Shown piece by piece: positions 35,338 to 44,839 of a stretch of DNA of 64,000 nucleotides (position 1 is its first letter; every line of letters begins with the position of its first letter). The position numbers and the translations under genes are program-made. The stretch is from the NCBI GenBank assembly GCA_964473555.1, contig CAYYPL010000002.1, positions 372,001 through 436,000 on the forward strand. Reading direction: 5' to 3'. This DNA comes from UBA11400 sp964473555. GTDB taxonomy: Bacteria > Bacteroidota > Rhodothermia > Balneolales > HLUCCA01. The notes under the pieces were generated by a model. The model saw only the letters and a program-made list of their open reading frames with translations, did not search any database and was not told the origin of the DNA.

Positions 35338-36267
35338 TCAAAACTTCCCGGTCAAGATTAATATTTTAAGGATAAAATTATCCAATCGGGTATTTCTTTG
35401 AACTTTTTGTTCAAATAAAACATATCTCAGTCTTTTAAAAAAGTCAGCGCTTCTGGCATTCAAAAACTCATCTGTGATAGATTTTTGCCGGGGCGATAAC
35501 TCGCTGTAATATAATCTGTGGAATTCCGATACCTGGTCAGTGACTTTTTCTGCGATTTTGCCGTCACCCAAATATCTTTTGATCCTTGCAACAAGCTCCA
35601 GGGCAAAAAAAGGTGTCGCTGGTGTTACGTTTTTGCCATGCTTCCTGTATAAAATGTATGATTTTTCATCGTACACGACCTTCCCTAATGCGGATATGAC
35701 CAAATAACACCACCAATCGTGCATCAGTGCCCAGTTTGGTAGCTTTTTTACAACTACACTTCGTGCTTTATCAGACAATACCACCGTACATCCGGTAGCT
35801 TGATTTTGAACCAGTGCATTATGGAATCCACTATACACTGGTTTTGAGCTTAACCCAATGTGCTCAAGATGTTCATTCACAAACTCCAGTCTCGAATAGT
35901 ACATTACAGGTTCGTCCGTATTCAATGTGCCCAGCTTTTGAATTGCACGGATGAGTTTATCTGGCTTCCACACATCATCCTGATCTGCAAAGGCATAATA
36001 TTCGGCTCCTCCAGACATCTTTAATAAGTCAAAAAAACTGTGAACCACACCAGAATTATGACCAGTTATGAGGGTTATGCCTGGCAGATTTTCAGCAAAT
36101 TTTCTCAGTATCAACACCGTGTTGTCAGTGGATCCATCATCACGAACCAGCAGGTCTACTTCCACCCCCGACTGATTGACCACGCTATAGACCAGCTCTT
36201 CAATAAATCGTTCGCCATTGAATGTAGATAGTAAAACCTGGACTTTAGGTAATCGGGATAAGGGCAT
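35338..36267 (-). CDS. Family 2 glycosyltransferase (rhamnosyltransferase-like)
   Basis: A 309-residue GT-A enzyme. The N-terminus has the GT2 fold (VQVLLSTFNGERFI, RDDGSTDNT), and the DxD-type element is FADQDDVW. ATGCTVVL and MHDWWCYL are common in rhamnosyl- and other deoxyhexosyltransferases of O-antigen clusters. It is cytoplasmic, transferring from a dTDP- or GDP-sugar to a lipid-linked glycan. The ATG lies 3 bases after the preceding gene's stop. It is the last gene of the glycan cluster. Confidence 0.85.
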   Translation of the reverse strand: MPLSRLPKVQVLLSTFNGERFIEELVYSVVNQSGVEVDLLVRDDGSTDNTVLILRKFAENLPGITLITGHNSGVVHSFFDLLKMSGGAEYYAFADQDDVWKPDKLIRAIQKLGTLNTDEPVMYYSRLEFVNEHLEHIGLSSKPVYSGFHNALVQNQATGCTVVLSDKARSVVVKKLPNWALMHDWWCYLVISALGKVVYDEKSYILYRKHGKNVTPATPFFALELVARIKRYLGDGKIAEKVTDQVSEFHRLYYSELSPRQKSITDEFLNARSADFFKRLRYVLFEQKVQRNTRLDNFILKILILTGKF

Positions 36268-36269
36268 AA

Positions 36270-37535
36270 TCAAGGGGCAAACAATTCAAGAAACGTTGAT
36301 TTCACGACTTGCTCGGTAAATTCGGGCAAGAGACTGGAGCTGTCATATCGTACATGACCTCTTACCGACTCCAGGAAATCAAGAATAACAACATCGTTTC
36401 TGTCGCTCTGAGCGTCAAATATGACATGAATTTGGGGCTGTTTCAAGGAGATGTCCGTCATGATGGAATCTTTGGTGGTATAACAGAGCACGGGCTTACC
36501 CGAAACCGAATAGTCAAAATATTTTGCAGGAATCGAAGCATATGAATTACTGATCATTAAAAGCCCATCGGCTTGTGAAAGTATCTCCAATGCTTTTACC
36601 CGTGGTACCTGATTCATATGATTCAAGACCGACCCTGTTTGTTGAAATTTCTGTTTCCAGAACCCAAGACAGTTTAATTCATCACGTTCCAGATTTCCGA
36701 TAAAGTTGATCTCAAAGGTGTCCTTATGCTTCTCAATATGATGAATGATTTCATTCAGAAGAAAATCAGCATTCCGTTCCGGCCTTGAACTGGACAGCCG
36801 ACCTGCATGAACCAGTGTAAACGTTTCTTTTTCATACTTGTTCAGTTCTTGCGACACTAAGTTTGTTGTAGTTTCAGTTTTAAACTGAGGATAGGTATTC
36901 GGAACCACGACTACTTTAGACCTGTGCTGTGGATATCGCTTTACAAGTAACTCCCTCCAGTTTTGTGAAGTGACCGTGATATGTGTTGCTCTTGTTACAA
37001 TCTTGTTCTCGAGTCTGCTCTCTCTGTACTTTTGTAGAGCCGAACTTCGTAAAAGGGGCTTCATCGGTTCATCCAGCCACCCATCACGCAGGTCCATGAT
37101 AAATGCACCATCGTATCGTTCAGCCAAAGTACTTGCCGCATGAAATGCTGATTCTGGTGGGGAAGTGGCCAGAAAAAAATCACATTCTTTAGCAATCCTG
37201 GCAACAATACTCGATTTTAGTACTGTACGGGCCCAAATGATGTGCAAGTCGGGATTCAGCAAGAAATAAGCCATCCAACGTCTAAAAGCATTAGGCTTTC
37301 TTCGGGCATCTTCAGTAATCGTGGTTGTTCCAGCGACCGGGTAAATTTTTAGTGGATCCCGTACAGATATCAGTGTACCAAACCACGATTCTGATGCTGA
37401 ATCCGTATGTCCGGAAGTAACAACAACAACCTTGTGATCAGCATCCAAAAGCCATTGAACAAGTCGTTCCGCTCTAAATGTACCCACGTGTCCGCTTTGT
37501 CCCCAAAATGGACATACCAGCATGATTTTACCCAT
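36270..37535 (-). CDS. GT-B glycosyltransferase (family 4-like)
   Basis: A 421-residue two-domain GT-B protein. The N-terminal domain starts MLVCPFWGQSGHVGTFRAERLV, with a hydrophobic AFLLNPDLHI region. The donor domain contains FTLVHAGRLSSSRPERN (start of the C-terminal Rossmann fold) and ILSQADGLLMISNSYASIPAKYFDY, the sugar-nucleotide site. The acceptor and donor are not predictable. The gene overlaps the upstream GT by 8 bases. Confidence 0.82.
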   Translation of the reverse strand: MGKIMLVCPFWGQSGHVGTFRAERLVQWLLDADHKVVVVTSGHTDSASESWFGTLISVRDPLKIYPVAGTTTITEDARRKPNAFRRWMAYFLLNPDLHIIWARTVLKSSIVARIAKECDFFLATSPPESAFHAASTLAERYDGAFIMDLRDGWLDEPMKPLLRSSALQKYRESRLENKIVTRATHITVTSQNWRELLVKRYPQHRSKVVVVPNTYPQFKTETTTNLVSQELNKYEKETFTLVHAGRLSSSRPERNADFLLNEIIHHIEKHKDTFEINFIGNLERDELNCLGFWKQKFQQTGSVLNHMNQVPRVKALEILSQADGLLMISNSYASIPAKYFDYSVSGKPVLCYTTKDSIMTDISLKQPQIHVIFDAQSDRNDVVILDFLESVRGHVRYDSSSLLPEFTEQVVKSTFLELFAP

Positions 37536-38691
37536 TTAAAACTCCTTTATAAAGTTCATGTAGTGTAGCGGCTTGTTTTTTTGCATCATATCTGGATTCT
37601 ATGTGCTTACGTGATCGCAAACTAATATCACCCCATTCAGTAGCGTTTTCAATGGCTTCAAATAAAACTCTGATCAGTTCAGGGGTATCTTGCTCCGGAC
37701 ATAACCATCCCGTTTTTCCATGATCAATCACGCTGGGAATATCACAGTGATAGGTACTTACGATTTGAAGCCCTTGGGCTGCGAGTTCTATCAGTGTAAC
37801 CGGGACACCACCTTCGCAATCACCATCATCGGCATGCTGACTGGGTTGGAGAAAAAGATGGTGACTTTTTGCAATCTCCAGCAGTTCTTGATGCGTTCTA
37901 AACCCTCGAAAATGGATTTTATCGTGTATATCAGATTCCCTGGCAGTATTGAAAATGCGATCCTTTTCAAGGATTGAGACCTGGTCTATAGTTGAATCAC
38001 CAATTATCGTGACTTCCAAATCAATGGTTTTACTCAGTTCGGATAGTGCTTGAATGGCGTTTGGGATACCTTTTTTAGGTCTAAATGATGCAGCAAGAAG
38101 AACTTTAAGTGGCTCATCCTGATTCCAGGTTCTGGGTATGTAATCGATGGTGTCCAATTCGATGCCCAGAGGATGAACCATAACTTTGGATGCGTCTGCT
38201 CCCATTGAAATCACAGATTTAGCCATTTGTGTCCCCTCGCAAAGAATCATAGAAACCTTGTTAAACATTTCAGGGTATTGAGCCCCAAGTGATGGGTATC
38301 GCTTAGGCACTTGGAAAAGATCCATGCCATAAAAAGTTACTACACTAGGAACACCGAGATCTTCAGCCATTTTGGTCCCTGTTACGCCAACATGCCCAAA
38401 ATGTGAATGCAGTAAATCAATATGATCGCTTCTCATTTTCGATACCAACGAACGAAGTCCTGAAGTATTCCCTATTTTTTTCAGGACACGGTCTGACAAC
38501 CTTTTCAACAAGGTCTCATTCTCAAACGCATAGACAGAAGTAAAAGGAAACTGATCCAGATTATCCAGGTGCTCGCAGTAGACGCTGTTCCGGGAATTAT
38601 CTTCCAGCTCACAAATTTGACGATATAGCCAGGTCATGGTGTTTGGTAACCAGACTGGATGATAGTGCCCAATTCTCAATTCAGAACCCAT
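37528..38691 (-). CDS. GT-B glycosyltransferase (family 4, WcaL/AmsK-like)
   Basis: A 387-residue GT4 enzyme resembling the colanic-acid transferase WcaL. HSHFGHVGVTG and the VTFYGMDL acceptor-side segment are followed by LLAASFRPKKGIPNAI and the donor motif EGGVPVTLIELAAQGLQIV. A longer reading from 38805 lacks conserved residues and runs into the flippase, so the ATG at 38691 (TAAAATG junction with the flippase stop) is preferred. Confidence 0.85.
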   Translation of the reverse strand: MGSELRIGHYHPVWLPNTMTWLYRQICELEDNSRNSVYCEHLDNLDQFPFTSVYAFENETLLKRLSDRVLKKIGNTSGLRSLVSKMRSDHIDLLHSHFGHVGVTGTKMAEDLGVPSVVTFYGMDLFQVPKRYPSLGAQYPEMFNKVSMILCEGTQMAKSVISMGADASKVMVHPLGIELDTIDYIPRTWNQDEPLKVLLAASFRPKKGIPNAIQALSELSKTIDLEVTIIGDSTIDQVSILEKDRIFNTARESDIHDKIHFRGFRTHQELLEIAKSHHLFLQPSQHADDGDCEGGVPVTLIELAAQGLQIVSTYHCDIPSVIDHGKTGWLCPEQDTPELIRVLFEAIENATEWGDISLRSRKHIESRYDAKKQAATLHELYKGVLNG

Positions 38692-38692
38692 T

Positions 38693-40171
38693 TTAAACCG
38701 CTTTATCTGGTTTAGGTGTTTGCCTGTTAAAGTAATACTCTTTGATTTCTTTGACCATTTCTTTTTGAAGTACAAAAATAGCCGCAATACACACAAAAAC
38801 ACCAATAATAACTACCAGGCCAAATTTTATGAATGGCTCCATGCTATCAACATAGACCAAAAAAATAAATACAATGATCGCCATGATGAAGCCTGGTATT
38901 AATCCACTGATTACAGAGGCGTAATAGTCTCTGGCAGGTGGGCCGATCAATGGACGAATAGTAAATCTCCAATAGGGAAAAAACAGCAGGGCATGCATTG
39001 ATGTGAGAGTCCATGCAACCGTTTCAAGGCCACCCAGTGATGAGGCCAGATACAAAACAGGTGCACTGATGAGTACAAGAATAGAATTCCATTTGAATCC
39101 AAGATCAGCCCTACCTTTTGCTAGTTGAAGGCTACCAGCGGGACTCCCAGTAGAACGAATCAAGGCGTAAATGGCCAAAATTTGAATGATATAGATACTT
39201 TTTACCCATTCCACATCAAAGAATAGGGGTATGAAAACAGGGGCAGTCAGTAATAATCCGAGCATGGCTGGTGTATTGATGGTTGTGACCAGTTTCACCA
39301 GTTTCAGGTACCCTTTTCGAAGAACAGATTCCTCGTTTTTTACTTTGGCAAATACAGGAAACATCACATAACTAAAAATTTGGTTGACCCTCGTCGTTGG
39401 ACTTACAACCAGATTGTGAGCCACAGAGTAAATACCAAGTGCTGCGGTCCCAAGAACCGGACCAATAATCAACTGGTCCAGCCTGGTGTTCAGAAATAAA
39501 CTCACCCTCTCTCCAAGTTGATACATTCCTAGTTTCAAATAAGGCTCTAGTCCTTTTACTGAAAACTGTATTCCTGGCTTCCAGGATTTCAACGAAGATG
39601 CAATCAACACCACAGTACCCAGTACAACGCCACTCAAGTGTCCGATTACCATCGCCCATACTCCATATCCCATCGCTGCAAGTAAAATGGTCACTAGTGA
39701 GTTTATCATTGCGGTAATCACTTCTTGTCTGGCAATTACATCAAACCGTAATACTTTCATCAACACAACTTTGAACTGATTTCCAAAAGAAGCGACAACC
39801 ATCGAAAGCATAGCAACTGGAAGGTAGGTAACCAGTATCGGTTCATCATAAATACGAGCAATGTGTTCTGCTGAAACCACTACAAGCAAATATAGACCAA
39901 CAGCAAGACCTATATTTATTGCATACAATGTGTTCATGATACCAGGCGTATTTGTATCATAGTGAACAATAGCAGGACTCATTCCGCCGTCTGAAATGTA
40001 TTGAGTGAACCAAATGAGTAGTAACATGGCACTCATTGTTCCAAACTCGTCAGGCCGAAGAAAATAGACTAAAACAACCGTATTGACGAGTTGTAACGCC
40101 GATACAATACCAGACGATAATCCAGTCCAGTGCATATTTCGGAACGCCGACTTTTTTAGTTCCTGAATCAT
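38693..40171 (-). CDS. Wzx-type polysaccharide flippase (MOP superfamily)
   Basis: A 492-residue integral membrane protein with about 12-14 helices. It belongs to the polysaccharide transport (PST/Wzx) group of the MOP superfamily, flipping undecaprenyl-linked oligosaccharide repeats across the inner membrane. Conserved features are the N-terminal GLSSGIVSALQL region and the mid-protein LNTRLDQLIIGPVLGTAALGIYSVA, split over a loop. It shares an ATGA overlap with the acyltransferase gene upstream. No wzy polymerase is obvious in this cluster. Confidence 0.87.
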   Translation of the reverse strand: MIQELKKSAFRNMHWTGLSSGIVSALQLVNTVVLVYFLRPDEFGTMSAMLLLIWFTQYISDGGMSPAIVHYDTNTPGIMNTLYAINIGLAVGLYLLVVVSAEHIARIYDEPILVTYLPVAMLSMVVASFGNQFKVVLMKVLRFDVIARQEVITAMINSLVTILLAAMGYGVWAMVIGHLSGVVLGTVVLIASSLKSWKPGIQFSVKGLEPYLKLGMYQLGERVSLFLNTRLDQLIIGPVLGTAALGIYSVAHNLVVSPTTRVNQIFSYVMFPVFAKVKNEESVLRKGYLKLVKLVTTINTPAMLGLLLTAPVFIPLFFDVEWVKSIYIIQILAIYALIRSTGSPAGSLQLAKGRADLGFKWNSILVLISAPVLYLASSLGGLETVAWTLTSMHALLFFPYWRFTIRPLIGPPARDYYASVISGLIPGFIMAIIVFIFLVYVDSMEPFIKFGLVVIIGVFVCIAAIFVLQKEMVKEIKEYYFNRQTPKPDKAV

Positions 40172-41130
40172 GATCTATCACCCCTGATTGCTGCGATGAT
40201 CGAACTCATCGCTCCTTTACGTTCGAACTGATGAAAGGCCATGCGCCTGGTTCCGAATTTTTCTTTGAATCTGACAACTCCTTGCAGTCCGGAGGAGGGA
40301 TTAAAATCAAACCACCTATAACCGGAATCGGCGTAGTGATTCAAGAGTTTTTGGTACAAAAATTCGTATGGACGTAATGACGTTGATTCCGGATCCACTA
40401 TGGTTAACCATGATGCAGCGTGGTTAGGACCTTTTAAGATAATACCGCCACCGATGTACTCATTTTGGTAAAGAAGACGCCAAAAATCACAGTGTTTAGA
40501 TAAGATCAATCTTTCAAAAAACTCCACTGGATATATTGAGGTTTGCTTCTGCCATCTGAGGCGACATGAATCGTACACGTTCAGATAACTCTGTAGGTCA
40601 TCCTTACCTGATAGCTGCAGGCGTAGCCCTTTTCGGTGTGCTGATCTGGCATCGTAGGCAACACCACTTTGCTGAAGTTTGGTAGCTAGTGTGGGTTTAT
40701 CTCCCAGATCTGTAACCTGAGTAAAAAGTACAGTGTCGGTATCAAAAAAACCTTCGGTTGTCACAAATGGATTCATACGGAAACTGAAATCCCGTAATTC
40801 AACATTCAGAATCAATAGTAATTCCTGCATCTGGTCCCTGTGTAGTGATCCAGACAAGCCAATTGGACCCGAGTACAATCCGCCAGGGCTACATTCATAC
40901 CTGGATAGGAGTCCTTTGGTCATTTTCCGTTTGAAGCATGGAATTACCACAGACTTTTGGTTATCCAGTCGGATTTTCACAGCAAAAGGATTCTCTGAGT
41001 GGGGATACATGATCTTCCAGCAATCAAACCAGTCGGGGTGCTCAAAAAAAGTAGCATATGCTGAGCTTACCCACGTGGTGATCCATTCTTCTCGTGTGAT
41101 CCTTTCGATATGGATGGATGAAGTGCTCAA
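40168..41130 (-). CDS. FemAB/BioF2-like GNAT acyltransferase
   Basis: A GNAT-fold protein of about 320 residues of the FemAB/BioF2-like group. Supporting segments are YEFLYQKLLNHYADSG, FDFNPSSGLQGVVRFKEKFG near the C-terminus, and IGGGIIL. It probably N-acylates an amino sugar. Being directly after the WecE-type aminotransferase, it may acylate the 4-amino group of the sugar that enzyme makes; that is inference. The start is uncertain: TTG at 41130 follows the aminotransferase stop, whereas a TTG at 41184 would overlap it by 44 bases. Confidence 0.75.
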   Translation of the reverse strand: MSTSSIHIERITREEWITTWVSSAYATFFEHPDWFDCWKIMYPHSENPFAVKIRLDNQKSVVIPCFKRKMTKGLLSRYECSPGGLYSGPIGLSGSLHRDQMQELLLILNVELRDFSFRMNPFVTTEGFFDTDTVLFTQVTDLGDKPTLATKLQQSGVAYDARSAHRKGLRLQLSGKDDLQSYLNVYDSCRLRWQKQTSIYPVEFFERLILSKHCDFWRLLYQNEYIGGGIILKGPNHAASWLTIVDPESTSLRPYEFLYQKLLNHYADSGYRWFDFNPSSGLQGVVRFKEKFGTRRMAFHQFERKGAMSSIIAAIRGDRS

Positions 41131-41140
41131 AACGGGTTTT

Positions 41141-42286
41141 TTATTTGAAGAAACTCTCAAATGCCCGATAGGTACGCGTGTCAAAATCGGGATGCTCCTG
41201 AATCAAATCAGGATAGATGGGTAGTCTGATGAGCGTGTCACTCAAAAATTCAGTATTTAGAAGAGGTTCGTGAAATGCATGTAACTGTTTCCCGAACGGG
41301 CTGTTATGCAACGGGACATAATGGAAACTTGCTTGAATACCCGATGATTTAAGGTGATCAAGGAGCTCATCTCTGGTCTGAGCGTTTTGTGTGTTTATAA
41401 AGTAGATGTGATAGTTGGGGTCACAATATTCCGGTACTTCGGGTAATGTAATCAAATTTCGCTGAGCAAAGGGGTGCAGCAGATCATGGTATCTATTCCA
41501 GACAACTCTTCGTAACTCTTTAATCTGCATTCGCTTCCTCCACTGAACCTCAAGTACTGCTGCCAGTATGTCTGACTGAATGTAACTGCTTCCACGGTTG
41601 ATCCATGTGTATTTATCGACCTCACCCCGTAAAAAAGCTGACCTGTTGGTACCCTTTTCCCGAATGATTTCAGCTTTTCGGGCAATCGCATCCGAATTGG
41701 TAATAAATGCACCACCTTCTCCGCACGTCACATTTTTCGTATCGTGAAAGCTATAACATCCAATATCTCCGATGGTGCCCAGGGCTTTGCCTGAATAAAA
41801 CGCATCAACCCCTTGAGCCGCATCTTCTATAATCAGGATGTTCTTGCCAGAAACGATATCTTTCAAAGCACCGAAATCAACGGATATACCAGCATAATGT
41901 ACCGGAATTACCGCCCTGGTTCGTGAGGTGATTTTCCGGGCTACATCGCTGGGGTCAAGATTCAGAGTTCCCGGAAGAATATCGGCAAAAACGGGTTTCC
42001 CACCATGAATGAGTATGGCATTTGCAGTTGAAACAAAGGTAAACGATGGTAAAATGACTTCATCCCCCGGCTGCAGATCCAGACACATCATAGCCATTTC
42101 CAGTGCATGGGTGCATGAAGTTGTGAAGAAAACATGCTCAGCTTTGATATCGTTACGCATCGTATTCTGTACACGACGTGATGTTGGCCCATCACCTCTT
42201 AAAACGCCATTTTTGAGCACTACCTCTATCGCGTGCAGCTCCTCGTGATTCGTGAAAGGTCTGTGAAAGGGAATTACTGTATCCAA
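41141..42286 (-). CDS. wecE: WecE-type dTDP-4-keto-6-deoxyglucose aminotransferase
   Basis: A 381-residue DegT/DnrJ/EryC1 PLP enzyme. The PLP lysine is in SFHDTKNVTCGEGG, and IREKGTNRSAFLRGEVDKY plus WINRGSSYIQSD match WecE/RffA of enterobacterial common antigen closely. WecE converts dTDP-4-keto-6-deoxy-D-glucose to dTDP-4-amino-4,6-dideoxygalactose (Fuc4N) with glutamate as donor. The substrate would come from RfbB at 0.8-1.8 kb. It starts at TTG and heads the minus-strand glycan operon. A sugar with a similar C4-amino group remains an alternative product. Confidence 0.85.
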   Translation of the reverse strand: MDTVIPFHRPFTNHEELHAIEVVLKNGVLRGDGPTSRRVQNTMRNDIKAEHVFFTTSCTHALEMAMMCLDLQPGDEVILPSFTFVSTANAILIHGGKPVFADILPGTLNLDPSDVARKITSRTRAVIPVHYAGISVDFGALKDIVSGKNILIIEDAAQGVDAFYSGKALGTIGDIGCYSFHDTKNVTCGEGGAFITNSDAIARKAEIIREKGTNRSAFLRGEVDKYTWINRGSSYIQSDILAAVLEVQWRKRMQIKELRRVVWNRYHDLLHPFAQRNLITLPEVPEYCDPNYHIYFINTQNAQTRDELLDHLKSSGIQASFHYVPLHNSPFGKQLHAFHEPLLNTEFLSDTLIRLPIYPDLIQEHPDFDTRTYRAFESFFK

Positions 42287-42324
42287 ATCGGTGATTATGT
42301 ATATAAATTGGAGAATTCTAATAT

Positions 42325-42340
42325 AACGCTAATCAGCGTT
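42325..42340. repeat. Short inverted repeat in the guaB/wecE intergenic region
   Basis: AACGCT-AATC-AGCGTT: perfect 6-base arms around 4 bases. It lies 39 bases upstream of wecE and 140 bases upstream of guaB. It could be an operator for the glycan operon or a leader hairpin. The remaining 193-base gap shows no exact TAnnTTTG box. Confidence 0.3.
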
Positions 42341-42479
42341 CCGATTTCAATCATGATCTTAAATAGTACCCATGGTAGTTTTTTATAGTCCACTAATTTG
42401 AGTATCAACGGATTTTGTTCAAGCGAGAAAAATCTTATTTCCGTAAATTAGGGAAACGTGAACGATTTAACCCAATCAA

Positions 42480-43958
42480 ATGCATCCTAATCAATCCCAT
42501 CCACGCATTTCCAGAAGAGGACTCACGTACGACGATGTACTATTGGTCCCCGCACACTCCTCGGTTCTACCACGAAATGTCGATATATCTGTGAATTTAA
42601 CGCCTCGTCTCAGACTTAATGTGCCGATTTTGAGCGCAGCGATGGACACCGTATCCGAATATCGTTTGGCCATTGCACTTGCACGGGAAGGGGGGATGGC
42701 CATTTTGCACAAAAACATGACCATCGAACAACAAGCCGAACAAGTGAGATTAGTTAAACGCTCAGAAAGTGGAATGATCGTTGATCCTGTAACACTTACT
42801 GATGATGCTTTGGTTCGACATGCACGTGCCTTAATGAATACACACAAAATTGGAGGAATTCCAATTGTTGATGCCAATCGCAAACTCATTGGCATCGTTA
42901 CCAATCGTGACCTGCGCTTTGAAACTGACATGGACAAGCAACTTGGTCAGATCATGACCCATGGAAAATTGGTCACAGCTGGTATTGGAACAGATCTTGC
43001 TGAAGCTGAAAGAATTCTCAAAGAATATAAAGTTGAAAAACTCCCTATCGTTGATAAAGACGGTACTCTGGTTGGACTCATCACCTTCAAAGACATCGAG
43101 AAAAAGAAAAACTTCCCAAATGCATGTAAAGATGAGCTGGGCCGCCTTCGGGTAGGCGCTGCTGTTGGTATCTCTGCCGACACCCTGGATCGAATTAAGG
43201 CATTGGTCGAAGCCGGAGTTGATATCATCACCATTGATACGGCTCATGGTCATTCGGAGGGGGTGCTTCAAATGGTACGAGAATCGAAAAAACACTTCCC
43301 AAAACTAGAAATCATTGCCGGAAACATCGCAACAGCCGCCGCGGCAAAATCTTTGTTTGAAGCCGGAGCAGATGTGGTCAAAGTGGGTGTTGGCCCAGGC
43401 TCAATTTGTACCACTCGAATTGTGACCGGAGTTGGGGTACCTCAACTTACTGCGGTAATGGAGGTTGCCGATTACGCAAAAACAGTAGGTCTTGGCGTAA
43501 TTGCCGACGGTGGAATTAAACAAACAGGTGAAATCCCCAAGGCTCTTGCTGGCGGCGCAAATGCGGTAATGCTTGGCAGTATGTTCGCAGGTGTGGATGA
43601 GAGTCCCGGGGAAACCATTATTTATGACTCCAGAAAATTCAAGTCCTACAGAGGGATGGGCAGTCTTGCAGCGATGTCAAAGGGTAGTAAAGACAGATAC
43701 TTTCAAGACGTTGAAGATGATATCAAAAAATTGGTACCTGAAGGAATTGAAGGAATGGTACCCTATAAGGGTAATTTGGGCGAAGTGGTATACCAGATGG
43801 TTGGTGGACTACGTGCAGCCATGGGATATTGCGGAGCTTCCACCATACAAGCTCTTCAACATGCCGAATTCGTAGAGATATCCGCATCGAGTGTCCGCGA
43901 GAGTCATCCACACTCGGTAACGATAACCAAGGAATCTCCGAATTATTCAACCCGTTGA
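42480..43958 (+). CDS. guaB: IMP dehydrogenase
   Basis: A 492-residue IMPDH, the rate-limiting oxidation of IMP to XMP in GTP synthesis. The TIM barrel starts with LTYDDVLLVPAHS; two CBS domains (about 95-215) interrupt it; the catalytic loop is KVGVGPGSICTTRIVTGVG (Cys near residue 310), and the flap segment YRGMGSLAAM follows. The 3' part has the K+-site and nucleotide-binding GGANAVMLGS. It is followed 24 bases later by the M23 peptidase gene, so the operon may continue. Confidence 0.97.
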   Translation: MHPNQSHPRISRRGLTYDDVLLVPAHSSVLPRNVDISVNLTPRLRLNVPILSAAMDTVSEYRLAIALAREGGMAILHKNMTIEQQAEQVRLVKRSESGMIVDPVTLTDDALVRHARALMNTHKIGGIPIVDANRKLIGIVTNRDLRFETDMDKQLGQIMTHGKLVTAGIGTDLAEAERILKEYKVEKLPIVDKDGTLVGLITFKDIEKKKNFPNACKDELGRLRVGAAVGISADTLDRIKALVEAGVDIITIDTAHGHSEGVLQMVRESKKHFPKLEIIAGNIATAAAAKSLFEAGADVVKVGVGPGSICTTRIVTGVGVPQLTAVMEVADYAKTVGLGVIADGGIKQTGEIPKALAGGANAVMLGSMFAGVDESPGETIIYDSRKFKSYRGMGSLAAMSKGSKDRYFQDVEDDIKKLVPEGIEGMVPYKGNLGEVVYQMVGGLRAAMGYCGASTIQALQHAEFVEISASSVRESHPHSVTITKESPNYSTR

Positions 43959-43981
43959 AATTAACCTACTAGCTCGAACAC

Positions 43982-44833
43982 ATGCTTGATTTCTTCAGGA
44001 CCTTATTTGGCAGTAGAGGCAGGCAAGTGACCGTTTTGTTGTGGGATGAAAACGAAACACTGGATCCTAAATCCTTTAACTTTAATCCAAGCTTTTTGTT
44101 CATGAACGCCGTTTTTCTGGGCGTTGCACTGGTTTTAGTCACGATCGTTCTGTTTCGCTTTACCCCACTGGGCATGGTGATACTTAATTATGAAGAATTC
44201 ACCCTAAGAAATGAAGTGATTCTGATCACAGAACGCGTAGTAGCTCTCCAGGATTCGTTGAACAGGAGGGAAGCTCAGCTAAAGGGGATTCAAGATGTTA
44301 TCATAAACCGCGTGGATACATCTTTTAATCTTGGTTTAACCAGGAACTATCAGGGTGTTCAACCACTTGAACCTGATATTATCCAAAAAACTCCGCCTGT
44401 ATCTGTCAATGACTTCCTTCAAAATATGGATCTCAATATTAACATGCCCAAAATTGAAAATCCAGGATTCCCTACCGAACCTCCCGTTAGAGGTACAATT
44501 ACCAAACAATTCGGGTTAATTACCAGCCATTTTGGCATTGATATCGCAACACGTGTCGGAGAACCAGTAAAGGCTGTAGCCGATGGAGTCGTGTTGAATG
44601 CGGACTGGACCTTGAACTATGGATTCGTAATTATAGTGCAACATGCAAGGGGATTTGTCACTGTATATAAACATACTCAAATTCCTATGATAGAAGTTGG
44701 TGATTTTGTTCAGAAAGGTACTATTTTAGCGAGTGTCTCAGACAGCGGGTTAATTAATTCAGGGGCACACCTGCATTTTGAATTGTGGCAAAATGGAGAG
44801 CCTGTTAATCCAGTCAACTATCTCTTAGATTAG
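43982..44833 (+). CDS. M23/LytM-family peptidoglycan endopeptidase, membrane-anchored
   Basis: A 283-residue protein. One N-terminal membrane helix (residues about 36-55) is followed by a short coiled region and then an M23 domain. The metal ligands are present: HFGIDIA (His and Asp) and GAHLHFELW (HxH). The enzyme would cut peptide crosslinks in peptidoglycan in the periplasm, or work as an activator. It is 6 bases upstream of a bactofilin gene; M23-bactofilin pairs occur in cell-shape modules of several phyla. Confidence 0.85.
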   Translation: MLDFFRTLFGSRGRQVTVLLWDENETLDPKSFNFNPSFLFMNAVFLGVALVLVTIVLFRFTPLGMVILNYEEFTLRNEVILITERVVALQDSLNRREAQLKGIQDVIINRVDTSFNLGLTRNYQGVQPLEPDIIQKTPPVSVNDFLQNMDLNINMPKIENPGFPTEPPVRGTITKQFGLITSHFGIDIATRVGEPVKAVADGVVLNADWTLNYGFVIIVQHARGFVTVYKHTQIPMIEVGDFVQKGTILASVSDSGLINSGAHLHFELWQNGEPVNPVNYLLD

Positions 44834-44839
44834 TTTCCT

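Noticed and set aside
42491..42937. 148-codon minus-strand ORF inside guaB
   Set aside because: Shadow of the intact guaB reading frame; no own promoter or start context.
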